64,000 nt of DNA from Marinobacter sp. S0848L (GCF_023016065.1 NZ_JALKAQ010000001.1:496001-560000), one strand, 5' to 3'. Counted from the stretch's first letter, positions 36,667 to 45,380 are shown. Program-made: numbers and translations. Notes: generated by a model from the letters alone, not told the origin.

Positions 36667-37986
36667 TCAGTCCGCCATCAACGCTTCAATATCGGCTACG
36701 GTTTTCGGCACACCGTCGGTCAATACCCGGCAACCGTCTTTGGTGACCACAACATCGTCTTCAATGCGAATGCCGATGCCACGCCATTTTTCATCAACGC
36801 TGGTGTTGTCCGGCGCAATGTACAACCCCGGTTCCACCGTGAGCGCCATACCGGGCTCCAGCTGGCGCCAGGCATCGCCGACCTTGTAATCACCCACATC
36901 GTGAACATCCAGACCTAGCCAGTGGCCGGTCCGGTGCATGAAAAAGGGTTTGTAAGCTTCTTCAGCAATAGCGTCATCCACACCTCCCGACAACAGGCCC
37001 AGATCGATCAGACCTTGAGTCAGCACCCTCAGTGCCGCTTCATGGGAGTGGTTCCAGTGGTTGCCGGGGCGGACCGCATCAATGGCAGCGTACTGTGCTT
37101 CCAAAACCACTTCGTAAAGCGCTTTTTGCTCCGGGCTGAACTTACCGCTGACCGGGAAGGTGCGGGTAATGTCCGAGGCGTAGCAATCGAGCTCGCAACC
37201 GGCATCGATCAATACCAGATCACCCTCTTTCAGGGGCGCACTGTTCTCGATGTAATGCAAAATGCAGCCGTTTGCACCACTGCCAACGATCGACGGATAC
37301 GCCGTTGAACGGGCCCCGTGATCCATAAAGGTACGAATCAGCTCAGCTTCCAGGTTGTATTCGTAGCCACCCTTGCGAGCGCGTTTCATGGCGTTGCAGT
37401 GAGCCTCGGCACTGATCTCGGCGGCTTTGGCCATCACCTTCACTTCGCCGGCGCTTTTGTACAAACGCAGGTCGTGCAACAGATGTTCAAGAGCGACAAA
37501 TTCCCCGGGGGGATGGGCGCCCGCCCGCACTTTGCTGCGAATCACTTTGACCCAATCCATGACCCGGGTATCGAAGGCATCGTCTTTACCCAGCGGGTAA
37601 TACACCCGGCTTCGGCCTTCGATCATGCCAGGCAAGATGTCGTCGATATCTGCGATGGGGAAGGCATCATCCAAACCATACTGCTCGATGGCACCTTCGG
37701 GGCCCACCAAAAAACCATCCCAGAGTTCTTTCTCGGGGTTTCGCTCTTTACAGAACAGCACCGCTTCGCCGTGCTCCCGCCCCGGAATCAGGGCCAAGAC
37801 GGCTTCCGGCTCGCCAAAGCCGGTCAGGTATTGAAAATCACTGTCTTGGCGAAACGGGTGCAGTACGTCCCGATTTCGAACCCGTTCCGGCGCTGCCGGC
37901 AGGATCGCAATGCTGTCCGGTGCCATCAAGCCCATTAACTTGCGACGGCGCTCAGCGAACTCTTTGGTCGAAATCGTTACAGCCAT
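36667..37986 (-). CDS. pepP: Xaa-Pro aminopeptidase PepP
   Basis: The 439-aa enzyme removes an N-terminal residue next to proline. The N-terminal domain (about 1-170) is followed by a pita-bread metallopeptidase with metal ligands in LIDAGCELDCYASDITRTFP (two Asp), MHRTGHWLGLDVHDVG (His), LTVEPGLYI (Glu) and IGIRIEDDVVV (Glu). It follows the UPF0149 gene by 12 bp and precedes ubiH by 4 bp. Confidence 0.95.
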   Translation of the reverse strand: MAVTISTKEFAERRRKLMGLMAPDSIAILPAAPERVRNRDVLHPFRQDSDFQYLTGFGEPEAVLALIPGREHGEAVLFCKERNPEKELWDGFLVGPEGAIEQYGLDDAFPIADIDDILPGMIEGRSRVYYPLGKDDAFDTRVMDWVKVIRSKVRAGAHPPGEFVALEHLLHDLRLYKSAGEVKVMAKAAEISAEAHCNAMKRARKGGYEYNLEAELIRTFMDHGARSTAYPSIVGSGANGCILHYIENSAPLKEGDLVLIDAGCELDCYASDITRTFPVSGKFSPEQKALYEVVLEAQYAAIDAVRPGNHWNHSHEAALRVLTQGLIDLGLLSGGVDDAIAEEAYKPFFMHRTGHWLGLDVHDVGDYKVGDAWRQLEPGMALTVEPGLYIAPDNTSVDEKWRGIGIRIEDDVVVTKDGCRVLTDGVPKTVADIEALMAD

Positions 37987-37998
37987 GATGTCTCCTGA

Positions 37999-38598
37999 TC
38001 AGTGCAAAGTCGGCGCGTTGCCTGCGGGTTTCTCAGGCTCGTTGAATTCGGTGAATACGGTCAGCGCGCCCAGCCGAACATACTCGGTAATTTCCAGTAA
38101 TTGCTGTTCACTTTCTTCATCCGATTCTTCTTCGTCCGACAGCTGGCTGATGGCCACCAGGTCTTCTATCAGCTCACGGATTTCATCCGGTGCCTGACCC
38201 AGTGATGCGCCGGCCGCCAGTGCCATGCCTTCCAGAAAACCGCGAACCCAAGACACCAGGGCTTCGAGGCGCTGTTCAATGGCGTAGTCGTCGTCCGGCA
38301 ACAAAGGCTGGAAGCTCATGTCCGAAGACTGCAGCTGCGCCAGTGTTTTCGCGTACGCGCCGTTCATGAATGGCGCCAGCTTTTCAGACTCTTCCAGAGC
38401 CTGTTCAGCCAACCCCATGTGATCACAAACCATGGCCAGCCATTCCTGCTCGGTGATACGAGTGCCTGCCGACAATTGACCACACAGTACGCCGTGCAGC
38501 TCGGACGGATGGCTGAAGGCCTTATGGGCGGTGAACACGTTGGCCCATTGCTCAAACTCTGCAGCTCGGGCGGCAGCGGTGGTATCAGTTTCAGACAT
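37999..38598 (-). CDS. UPF0149 family protein (YgfB-like)
   Basis: The 199-aa acidic helical protein from ATG 38598 (MSETDTTAAARAAEFEQW) shows the family's LHGVLCGQLSAG and WVRGFLEGMAL signatures. The longer frame to 38655 has no ribosome site. YgfB-type proteins lie upstream of pepP in gammaproteobacteria; in P. aeruginosa YgfB affects expression of beta-lactamase genes. Here it is the first gene of the minus-strand operon reaching ubiI. Confidence 0.9.
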   Translation of the reverse strand: MSETDTTAAARAAEFEQWANVFTAHKAFSHPSELHGVLCGQLSAGTRITEQEWLAMVCDHMGLAEQALEESEKLAPFMNGAYAKTLAQLQSSDMSFQPLLPDDDYAIEQRLEALVSWVRGFLEGMALAAGASLGQAPDEIRELIEDLVAISQLSDEEESDEESEQQLLEITEYVRLGALTVFTEFNEPEKPAGNAPTLH

Positions 38599-38739
38599 GA
38601 AACAGCAGCTTCCTGTATCGGGGGAGTCACTTGCCAGGCAAGGAACTCCGGTCATATTTAGGGCTATATCCTAGCATTCCACGGCACGTGTGGCACGGTC
38701 GTCGGTTCTCGGGCTTGCTTTTCTGAACGCCCAAGAAGA

Positions 38740-38755
38740 ATATGTTATAACATAT
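38740..38755. promoter_or_regulatory. Zur box upstream of zrgA-like gene
   Basis: ATATGTTATAACATAT is a perfect 16-bp palindrome with the TGTTATAACA core of gammaproteobacterial zinc uptake regulator sites, 23 bp before the start codon. It predicts zinc repression of the ZrgA-like gene and perhaps the downstream ABC genes. Confidence 0.85.
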
Positions 38756-38778
38756 CCAAAATTCGCAAAGGCAACCCA

Positions 38779-39333
38779 ATGAAACTCAAGCACTCTCTGA
38801 CGCTTACCGGCGCTCTGACATTTGCACTTTATGGCGGCCCAACAGTCGCGCAGCAAAATCTTCAGGCACACCAGCATGGAATGGCCGAGCTGCAAGTGGC
38901 GGTTTCAGGCGAACAAATCGATGTGCTGTTGCGATCACCCGCTTACAATCTGGTTGGCTTTGAGCATCCGCCACGTTCCGCCGAACAGCATCAAACGGTC
39001 AAATCCGCCGTTGACTGGCTTAAGCACACCGCCTTGGTCGATACCCCTCAGCAACAATGCTCGCCCGAGCAGTCCGATGTGCTGACCAGTTGGAACGACC
39101 CGCACGCCGATCACCATGACCAGAGTCATGATCACGACCACTCAGGACACAGCGATATCGAGATCACCCAACGCCTGCACTGCCCCGGGCTTTCCGATAC
39201 GAATAAACTACAAACCACGCTCTTTCAGCGTTTCCCCGGTTTGGAACAGCTCAATGCGCAATGGGTCAGCCCGAAAGGCCAGAACGGCACCCGTCTGACG
39301 CCCGGCAAGCACCGGTTTCAGCTTGGCCGATAG
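38779..39333 (+). CDS. zrgA: ZrgA-like zinc-binding periplasmic protein (DUF2796)
   Basis: The 184-aa protein has a signal peptide ending near TVAQQ (residue 26), an opening HQHGMAELQVAVSG typical of DUF2796, and a His/Asp-rich loop DPHADHHDQSHDHDHSGHSD (about 106-125) suited to zinc binding. In Vibrio cholerae ZrgA belongs to a Zur-regulated transport system with an ABC ATPase and an FtsX-type permease, as found here downstream. The Zur-like palindrome just upstream supports that role. Confidence 0.9.
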   Translation: MKLKHSLTLTGALTFALYGGPTVAQQNLQAHQHGMAELQVAVSGEQIDVLLRSPAYNLVGFEHPPRSAEQHQTVKSAVDWLKHTALVDTPQQQCSPEQSDVLTSWNDPHADHHDQSHDHDHSGHSDIEITQRLHCPGLSDTNKLQTTLFQRFPGLEQLNAQWVSPKGQNGTRLTPGKHRFQLGR

Positions 39334-39335
39334 CG

Positions 39336-39866
39336 TCACTCGGTATAGGGTTCAACGGCGCTGGCCTTGATCGAATAGGACGACGCACCAATGGCATTTT
39401 CCGTTTTTTCGAGGGTCAGTTTCCCCTCAATCCAGACCGGGTCGTACAGCGCCTGCAAGGTGAACCCGTCCGGATATTTCACATGGATAATCTGGTTGGG
39501 CGGTGGTGGCGGCACATGAATGCACGCGCCGTAGTATGGCACCAGAAAGAATTCGAGGATGCGCATGTCTTTGGTGGTTTTCAGAGGTACCACGAAACCG
39601 GGAATCCGGGCTTCCACATTGGCCATTTCGGGCACCACCCGACCGGTCATAATTTCATCCGGAAGCAAAGCCGGCCCGTCACCTTCGTGCACTACCTCCG
39701 GCAGATTTTCAAGCAACGCGAGGTCTTCGGCCGGCATCAACTCAAGCCAATCAATTTCTCTGGGTTTAGCCTCAACCAGGCCGGAAACCAAAACGAGGAC
39801 AAACAGTCCAAAGCCCGCCAATATTGCACGAGCATTCAAGGCCAGTGACATGAAACGCTGCTCCAC
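39336..39866 (-). CDS. DUF3299 exported protein
   Basis: The 176-aa protein has an N-terminal hydrophobic segment (about 11-32) that may be a signal peptide, and the DUF3299 core with IPGFVVPLKTTKDMRILEFF and VPYYGACIHVPPPPPNQIIHV split at Tyr-Gly. The cysteine and histidine in GACIHVPPPP could bind a metal. DUF3299 genes accompany zinc-linked ABC systems. Here it is inverted: it converges with zrgA, 2 bp apart, and diverges from the ABC ATPase. Confidence 0.85.
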   Translation of the reverse strand: MEQRFMSLALNARAILAGFGLFVLVLVSGLVEAKPREIDWLELMPAEDLALLENLPEVVHEGDGPALLPDEIMTGRVVPEMANVEARIPGFVVPLKTTKDMRILEFFLVPYYGACIHVPPPPPNQIIHVKYPDGFTLQALYDPVWIEGKLTLEKTENAIGASSYSIKASAVEPYTE

Positions 39867-39920
39867 TTGGGGTATGTCAAACGATTACGGCCATCATACA
39901 ACGGAACTCAAACAGCCGAC

Positions 39921-40622
39921 ATGAACATAGAGACAGCTCAACCTCCTTCCGGTTCACTCGCCATCCAAACCCGCCAACTCCGGTTTCGATGGCCAAAACA
40001 GCAAGCCCCCCTGATGTTTCCCGACATCCAGCTCCATCGCGGCGAACATCTTTTTTTACGCGGCGCCAGTGGCACTGGGAAAAGCACACTGCTCAGCTTG
40101 CTGGCAGGCATGATGTTGCCGGAAACGGGGGCCGTGAACCTGCTTGAAACCAATCTGAGCACGCTAAAAGGCGGCGCCCGGGACCGGTTCCGGGCCGACC
40201 ATATGGGCGTTATTTTCCAGCAATTCAATCTGGTGCCTTATCTGAGCGCACTGGCCAATGTCACCCTACCGTGCCGTTTATCCACAAGGCGCCGGAACCA
40301 AACTCAAGGTAACCCCGAGACAGCCGCAACAGCCCTGCTGCAACAGCTTTCGATTCCCGACGCGCTCTGGCACCGACCGGTCACCGAGATGTCCATTGGC
40401 CAACAACAACGGGTAGCCGCAGCACGCGCCCTGATCGGCTCACCGGAAATCATCCTGGCGGATGAACCCACGTCGGCACTGGATACCGATAACCGCGACC
40501 GCTTTATCGAGCTACTCCTGACGCTGGCCCACGAGCACCGTTGCTCCGTCGTGTTCGTCAGTCACGATCAGAGCCTCGCGAATCATTTCCACCACCAACG
40601 GTCACTGGGAGGTGAATCATGA
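39921..40622 (+). CDS. ABC transporter ATP-binding protein, LolD/MacB type
   Basis: The 233-aa protein from ATG 39921 has Walker A GASGTGKST, Q-loop VIFQQFNLVPYLSALANV, signature MSIGQQQRVAAARALIG (SIGQQ in place of SGGQQ) and Walker B IILADEPTSALD. Such ATPases pair with FtsX-like permeases that move or release substrates by mechanotransmission rather than import them. It overlaps the permease gene by 4 bp. Context with ZrgA suggests the zinc-regulated Zrg system. Confidence 0.9.
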   Translation: MNIETAQPPSGSLAIQTRQLRFRWPKQQAPLMFPDIQLHRGEHLFLRGASGTGKSTLLSLLAGMMLPETGAVNLLETNLSTLKGGARDRFRADHMGVIFQQFNLVPYLSALANVTLPCRLSTRRRNQTQGNPETAATALLQQLSIPDALWHRPVTEMSIGQQQRVAAARALIGSPEIILADEPTSALDTDNRDRFIELLLTLAHEHRCSVVFVSHDQSLANHFHHQRSLGGES

Positions 40623-41896
40623 GCAAGCTTCGCCTAACGCTCTCGTTGGCAACCGCCAGCCTCTGGTACCGCCGCCGGGTGTTGGCCATGGTATGCCTGA
40701 CGCTTACTCTCAGTGTCACACTGTTGCTGGGCATTCAATACCTGCGCACCGAAGTTCGGCAATCGTTCACCAGTACCATCTCCGGCACCGACTTGATCGT
40801 CGGCGCCCGCAGCGGACAGCTGAACCTACTGCTGTACACCGTTTTCCACATCGGGAACGCCACCAACAACATCCGCTGGAGCAGCTTCAAACATATTGAA
40901 GACGACCCGCGGGTTAACTGGGCCGTTCCGATTTCTTTGGGAGACAGTTACCAAGGCTACCGGGTGGTGGGCACCAACGGCCGGTTTCTGGAAAGGTTTC
41001 AGCATGGCAACGACCAGCCACTGAAGCTGGCTCAGGGCCAATGGTTCTCACAACTGTTCGATATCACCCTTGGTGCGGAAGTCGCCCGGCAGCTTCAACA
41101 CCAATTGGGCGATCAAATTGTGTTGTCTCATGGTGGCGGGCGCACCAGCTTCTCCAACCACGCCGACCTGCCCTTCCGGGTTTCCGGCATACTGCAAGCC
41201 ACCGGCACGCCGATTGATCAAGCGGTTTATATCAGCTTGGAGGCGATGGAAGCCATGCACGTGGGCTGGGAATCCGGTGTTGCCATCCCGGGCCGCACTT
41301 TGTCGGCCAGCTCGGCCGAGGCCCGCTCCTTCACCCCAGACGCTATCACCGCCATCCTGCTGGGTCTGAAAAATCCGATTATGACCTTCCAGCTGCAACG
41401 TGAACTGAGCCAGTTTCCGGGCGAGCCACTGTCGGCCATCTTGCCCGGCGTCGCACTCAGCGAACTGTGGCGTATGATGGGCCAGTTTGAGCAGGTTCTT
41501 CTGGGGATCAGTGTGTTCGTCGTCGCCACCAGCCTGATCGGTTTAATAGCAGTGCTGTTAACGATTCAGTCGCAACGCCATCGGGAAGTGGCGATTCTGC
41601 GCGCTGTGGGCACGCCTCCGAGCCTGATCGCCGGGCTCTATAGTTTGGAATGCGTTCTGCTCGCGCTCGCATCCTGCAGCTTCAGCCTGTTCATCGGCGC
41701 AGCGCTCATAGCGAGCCTCAGCCCCTGGCTGCTGACGCATTACGGCATTCACATCGGCTTACGTGCGTTGAATCCGGATGAATGGCTGCTGCTCAGCATG
41801 GTGCCGGTGGTCGCGTTTGCGGTTTCGCTGGCGCCAGCCTGGCACCACTGGCGGAAAAGCCGAACCTTATCGTTCGGCAACAACAACCCGAACTAA
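40619..41896 (+). CDS. FtsX-like ABC permease of zinc-linked system
   Basis: The 425-aa protein has four membrane helices: one near residue 20-43 (VLAMVCLTLTLSVTLLLG), a long periplasmic domain (about 45-290), and three C-terminal helices (about 300-322 VVATSLIGLIAVLLTI, 345-370 and 395-412). This is the MacB/LolCE topology. It overlaps the ATPase start-to-stop (ATGA), so they form one transporter. It completes the ZrgA-like, DUF3299, ATPase, permease set. Confidence 0.9.
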   Translation: MSKLRLTLSLATASLWYRRRVLAMVCLTLTLSVTLLLGIQYLRTEVRQSFTSTISGTDLIVGARSGQLNLLLYTVFHIGNATNNIRWSSFKHIEDDPRVNWAVPISLGDSYQGYRVVGTNGRFLERFQHGNDQPLKLAQGQWFSQLFDITLGAEVARQLQHQLGDQIVLSHGGGRTSFSNHADLPFRVSGILQATGTPIDQAVYISLEAMEAMHVGWESGVAIPGRTLSASSAEARSFTPDAITAILLGLKNPIMTFQLQRELSQFPGEPLSAILPGVALSELWRMMGQFEQVLLGISVFVVATSLIGLIAVLLTIQSQRHREVAILRAVGTPPSLIAGLYSLECVLLALASCSFSLFIGAALIASLSPWLLTHYGIHIGLRALNPDEWLLLSMVPVVAFAVSLAPAWHHWRKSRTLSFGNNNPN

Positions 41897-42014
41897 CCTG
41901 ACTTCAAAGGTGACACACTTCACGGAGCCCGCGCCATGACAATGCGGTAAATTGACCGCTGTGGTGCGGGCACTTATAGTTACTGCAATCCAAATTACTC
42001 ACACTGAGCACGTC

Positions 42015-42221
42015 ATGGAACAGTCCGAAGTACAGTTGTTAGCGGACAAGCTGGACAAGTTGATCGAGCGCTGCGAAAAGCTCGAGAGAGACAACGCTTT
42101 ACTGCGTGAATCGCAGGACGATTGGAATCGGGAGCGGGCCCAGCTTATGCAAAAAAACGATCTTGCCAAAAACAAGATTGAAGCCATGATTGGCCGCCTT
42201 CGGGCACTGGAGCACCACTGA
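42015..42221 (+). CDS. Small coiled-coil protein, ZapB-like
   Basis: The 68-aa protein from ATG 42015 is a single coiled coil (LLADKLDKLIERCEKLERDN and following heptads) of the small family found directly before zapA in many gammaproteobacteria. It probably joins the Z-ring with ZapA. The upstream frame to 41952 is not supported. The stop overlaps the zapA start by one base. Confidence 0.85.
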   Translation: MEQSEVQLLADKLDKLIERCEKLERDNALLRESQDDWNRERAQLMQKNDLAKNKIEAMIGRLRALEHH

Positions 42222-42517
42222 TGTCACAGCAGTCAACCACCGTTGAAGTCCGGATTCTCGACAAAGAGTACCTGGTGGCCTGTCCGCAGGAAGAGCAAGA
42301 GGCGCTACTGCGTGCCGCTCGGCATCTGGACAACAAAATGCGTGAAATCCGCGCTACCGGCAAAGTGTTCGGCACCGAGCGCATTGCCGTGATGGCCGCA
42401 TTGAATATTACGCATTCCCTGCTGGAGCGAGACACTATGTCTGAAGCTACCAGCACCCTGCTAAAAGCCATGGATAACCGCCTGGACAAGGCGTTGGGCG
42501 AATCCTCTGACCGCTAA
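42221..42517 (+). CDS. zapA: Cell division protein ZapA
   Basis: The 98-aa protein has the ZapA N-terminal fold (VEVRILDKEYLVACPQEEQE, AARHLDNKMREIRATG) and a C-terminal coiled coil. It bundles FtsZ filaments at midcell. It overlaps the ZapB-like gene by one base. The 6S RNA gene follows, a conserved arrangement. Confidence 0.95.
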   Translation: MSQQSTTVEVRILDKEYLVACPQEEQEALLRAARHLDNKMREIRATGKVFGTERIAVMAALNITHSLLERDTMSEATSTLLKAMDNRLDKALGESSDR

Positions 42518-42542
42518 TCTCAGAAAGTCTCGGCGAAGGGGG

Positions 42543-42573
42543 TTGCAATCGGGGCCGGCCTTGGCCCTATAAT
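42543..42573 (+). promoter_or_regulatory. Sigma-70 promoter of 6S RNA
   Basis: TATAAT (42568-42573) is a perfect -10 hexamer; TTGCAA (42543-42548) is a plausible -35 with 19-bp spacing. The start point would be about 42581, where the predicted 6S closing stem begins. Confidence 0.75.
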
Positions 42574-42580
42574 GGTTCAA

Positions 42581-42758
42581 CTTCCTGGGCTGTTCGCTGG
42601 TCGGGTACGTCCTCGAGCCGATGCGCTTTACCCAGGTGACCACTTCAGGGCATTGTGAGCACGTCCCCCGCGGGGGAAAGCCTAATATGTCACAGCGGTC
42701 GCCGACCTTGAACTTTGGGTTCAAGGGCTACATCCGATAACGGCAGCCCGGGAAGCTT
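42581..42758 (+). ncRNA. ssrS: 6S RNA
   Basis: The locus lies between zapA and fau, the standard place. The ends pair: CTTCCTGGGCTG (42581-42592) with CAGCCCGGGAAG (42744-42755), with one G-U wobble. Internal landmarks include TGAGCACGTCCCCCGCGGGG. Length is about 178 nt, as in relatives. 6S RNA mimics an open promoter and binds sigma-70 RNA polymerase in stationary phase. CTTTATTTTG follows and may release the primary transcript. Confidence 0.88.
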
Positions 42759-42762
42759 TATT

Positions 42763-43359
42763 TTGAACACCCTTTCCAGAAGCGATCTCCGCAAAGAATT
42801 GCGCAGCCTGCGCAACGATCTCTCTTTCGAACAACAGCAACAAGCCTCAGAGCACCTCGCCCTGAATCTGCTTCGTCATCCCGATTTATATCGCGCGAAA
42901 CACATCGGCATTTATCTGGCAAATGATGGCGAAATCGACCCGCATTTGTTTATTGATCTGGGGCGGCACAAGAACATTCACTTCTATTTGCCGGTGTTGC
43001 ATCCGGTTTATCCCGGAAAGCTGGTCTTCAGCCCCTATCGGGATGGCACGGAACTAACGCCGAACCGTTTCGGCATTCCCGAGCCCCCGTTCCCGGAAGC
43101 CAGATGCAGGCCTGCCTGGTCTTTGGATGCGGTTCTGTTTCCGCTGGTGGGCTTTGATGAGCAAGGCGGTAGATTGGGTATGGGCGGTGGCTTCTATGAC
43201 CGCACCTTTGCGTTCAGCAGAGTTCGGCCGGCTATGGCACCGAAGCTGATCGGGCTTGCCCATGAGTTTCAAAAGGTGGAAGCGTTACCGATCGAACCGT
43301 GGGACGTGCCTCTCCACGGCGTGGTTACTGATAAGCAGTGTTATCAGTTCCGGCGGTAG
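42763..43359 (+). CDS. fau: 5-formyltetrahydrofolate cyclo-ligase
   Basis: The 198-aa enzyme converts 5-formyl-THF to 5,10-methenyl-THF. Motifs include IGIYLANDGEIDPH, LVGFDEQGGRLGMGGGFYDR and the conserved PEPPFPEARC. The start is a TTG at 42763 (MNTLSRSDLRKELRSLRN) with GGGAAG about 7 bases upstream; this falls right at the end of the 6S RNA stem. A TTG at 42715 lies inside the RNA and is unlikely. The last 16 bp overlap a small gene on the other strand. Confidence 0.9.
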   Translation: MNTLSRSDLRKELRSLRNDLSFEQQQQASEHLALNLLRHPDLYRAKHIGIYLANDGEIDPHLFIDLGRHKNIHFYLPVLHPVYPGKLVFSPYRDGTELTPNRFGIPEPPFPEARCRPAWSLDAVLFPLVGFDEQGGRLGMGGGFYDRTFAFSRVRPAMAPKLIGLAHEFQKVEALPIEPWDVPLHGVVTDKQCYQFRR

Positions 43360-43508
43360 TCGGCTGACTGGACCAAGCTGGTAGCGGGAACGTCTCTGGC
43401 AGATCGTTTGTCTTCAGAGGCTTGAAGGGTTGTGGTCACACCGGTAATTACCAGACCAACAGCAAAGATGAACACAATGGTGCGGATGATGTCTGGCTTG
43501 TTACCCAT
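43344..43508 (-). CDS. Small single-helix membrane protein, uncharacterised
   Basis: The 54-codon frame from ATG 43508 encodes MGNKPDIIRTIVFIFAVG at the start, with one hydrophobic helix (about 8-24) and a hydrophilic tail ending SADYRRN. The helix and positive-inside charges suggest an inner-membrane peptide, or a signal peptide cleaved near LQA (residue 30). GGGAATA lies before the start. It overlaps the fau 3' end by 16 bp on the opposite strand. I do not recognise the family; conservation in relatives would confirm it. Confidence 0.5.
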   Translation of the reverse strand: MGNKPDIIRTIVFIFAVGLVITGVTTTLQASEDKRSARDVPATSLVQSADYRRN

Positions 43509-43844
43509 GGGGCGTATTCCCGTTATTCTTTGAACTAAATGGCTGGAAAATCAGGTGGCTATTCTTGATATCAAGAATTAGACGAAAGACTAACATCTAA
43601 TTTCAGTTTTACAATTTTTGACGGATTACGATTACGTAAGGGTTTGATGACGTTTGCGTGACAAACCCAAAAGCTATGGTAACGGCGATTGGCCGGCCGA
43701 AGCAGTGGCTGAACCCCCTGTCGAAACACGCTCCTTCGGCCCATCCTTGGGGCGCTTGGGCTCCGCCATCCATGGCTCCGCACAGTTTCGACAGGGGGTT
43801 CAGCCACTACTTCTACTTAGGGTTCCTGCTTGCAAACTAGCGTT
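43509..43844. other. Gene-free region with A+T-rich promoter part and hairpin element
   Basis: The left half (43509-43665) is clearly richer in A+T than its surroundings and probably holds the promoter of the small gene at 43344-43508. The right half is taken up by the 105-bp inverted-repeat element at 43704-43808, listed separately. I see no reading frame with a ribosome site. Confidence 0.5.
43704..43808. repeat. 105-bp hairpin element with 24-bp perfect inverted repeat
   Basis: Perfect 24-bp arms lie at 43704-43727 and 43785-43808 (AGTGGCTGAACCCCCTGTCG plus AAAC, and its complement). The loop holds GGATGGCGGAGCCCAAGCG-like sequence on the minus strand. It lies 36 bp past the ilvA stop and may act as its transcript end. 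The element at 47513-47619 shares the CCCTGTC-GAAA arm core and the loop sequences, so both belong to one family. Confidence 0.85.
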
Positions 43845-45380
43845 TTACTCGGACTTGCCGTTACCGGCTCCCAAGAACAGCTTGTAGGCTTCGTTGTCGG
43901 TCATGTTCTCGTAACGGAAACCGACCTTCTCCAGCATCTCTTCGAACGCCGAGGTTTCGTCAGGGTTCACCTGCGCGCCAAGCAGAACGCGGCTGTAGGC
44001 GGCGCCATGGTTGCGGTAGTGGAACAGGGAGATGTTCCAGCGGGTGCCGAGTGACATCAGGAACTTCAGCAACGCACCCGGGCGCTCGGGGAATTCAAAC
44101 TGATACACCACTTCGTTGGTGATCGAGGGCGCGTGGCCGCCGACCAGGTGGCGAATGTGTTGTTTCGCTATGTCGCTGTCGGTGAGGTCGGTAACGGAAT
44201 AGCCGTTTTCGCGCAGGTCTTGCAGCAGTTCTTCCCGGCCTAGCCCTCCAGCTTGTATCTGGATACCCACGAAGATCACCGCCTGCTGGGCATCCGCGTA
44301 GCGGTAGTTGAACTCTGTGATGCTGCGCTTGTGCAACGCTTTGATGAAGGTTTTGAACGCGCCGGGCTGCTCCGGGATGGTCACCGCCAGCACGGCTTCG
44401 CGCTTTTCACCGATTTCGGTGCGTTCGGAGATATAACGCAAGCGGTCGAAGTTCATGTTGGCACCGCTGAGTACACCGGCCAGATTTTCGCCTTCGAGCT
44501 GCTCCCGCGCGATGTATTTTTTGATACCTGCCACAGACAACGCACCCGCGGGTTCTGCGATGGAACGGGTGTCTTCGAACACGTCTTTGATGGCCGCACA
44601 GATTTCATCGGTGCTGACGGTGATCACTTCATCGACGTTGTCTTTGCAGATGTTCCAAGGCTCTTCACCAATCTGCTTAACCGCAACGCCGTCGGCAAAG
44701 ATGCCTACTTCGTCCAGCACCACCCGTTCACCGGCGGCCATGGCGGCCTGCAGGCAGTTGGAATCTTCCGGCTCTACGCCGATGACTTTAATATCGGGGC
44801 GCAGGTATTTGATGTAGGCGGCCATGCCAGCGATCAAACCACCACCGCCAACCGGGATAAACACAGCATGCAACGGCTGAGAAAACTGCCACATCAATTC
44901 CATGGCTACCGTGCCCTGCCCGGCAATCACGTCCGGGTCATCATAGGGCGGGATGTAGGTATACCCGTGTTTGGCAATCAGTTCCTGCGCATGAGCGGCC
45001 GCTTCGTCAAAGGCATCGCCTTTAAGCACCACTTTGGCCCCTCGCTCGCGCACGGACTTCACTTTAATGTCCGGTGTGGTTTGCGGCATGACGATGACCG
45101 CTTTGATGCCCAACTGCTTCGCCGACATGGCCACACCCTGAGCGTGGTTACCGGCGGACGCGCATATCACGCCCTTGGCTTTTTGCTCGTCCGAGAGCTG
45201 AGCAAGCCGGTTGTACGCGCCACGAATCTTGAAGGAAAACACCGGCTGCAGGTCTTCACGCTTGAGCATAATATTGTTGCCAAACCGTGCGGACAGACTA
45301 CGGGCTTCAGTGAGCGGTGTTTCGATGGCGATGTCGTACACCCGCGCATCGAGGATCTTCTTGATGTAACGTTGCGGCAT
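43845..45380 (-). CDS. ilvA: Threonine ammonia-lyase, biosynthetic (IlvA)
   Basis: The 511-aa enzyme deaminates threonine to 2-oxobutanoate for isoleucine synthesis. The PLP domain (about 1-325) has the Schiff-base Lys51 in FSFKIRGAYN and the phosphate loop PVGGGGLIAG; two ACT-like regulatory domains (about 330-415 and 425-505) give isoleucine feedback, as in E. coli IlvA. It is monocistronic and divergent from rpiA. No leader peptide or attenuator is visible upstream. Confidence 0.96.
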   Translation of the reverse strand: MPQRYIKKILDARVYDIAIETPLTEARSLSARFGNNIMLKREDLQPVFSFKIRGAYNRLAQLSDEQKAKGVICASAGNHAQGVAMSAKQLGIKAVIVMPQTTPDIKVKSVRERGAKVVLKGDAFDEAAAHAQELIAKHGYTYIPPYDDPDVIAGQGTVAMELMWQFSQPLHAVFIPVGGGGLIAGMAAYIKYLRPDIKVIGVEPEDSNCLQAAMAAGERVVLDEVGIFADGVAVKQIGEEPWNICKDNVDEVITVSTDEICAAIKDVFEDTRSIAEPAGALSVAGIKKYIAREQLEGENLAGVLSGANMNFDRLRYISERTEIGEKREAVLAVTIPEQPGAFKTFIKALHKRSITEFNYRYADAQQAVIFVGIQIQAGGLGREELLQDLRENGYSVTDLTDSDIAKQHIRHLVGGHAPSITNEVVYQFEFPERPGALLKFLMSLGTRWNISLFHYRNHGAAYSRVLLGAQVNPDETSAFEEMLEKVGFRYENMTDNEAYKLFLGAGNGKSE

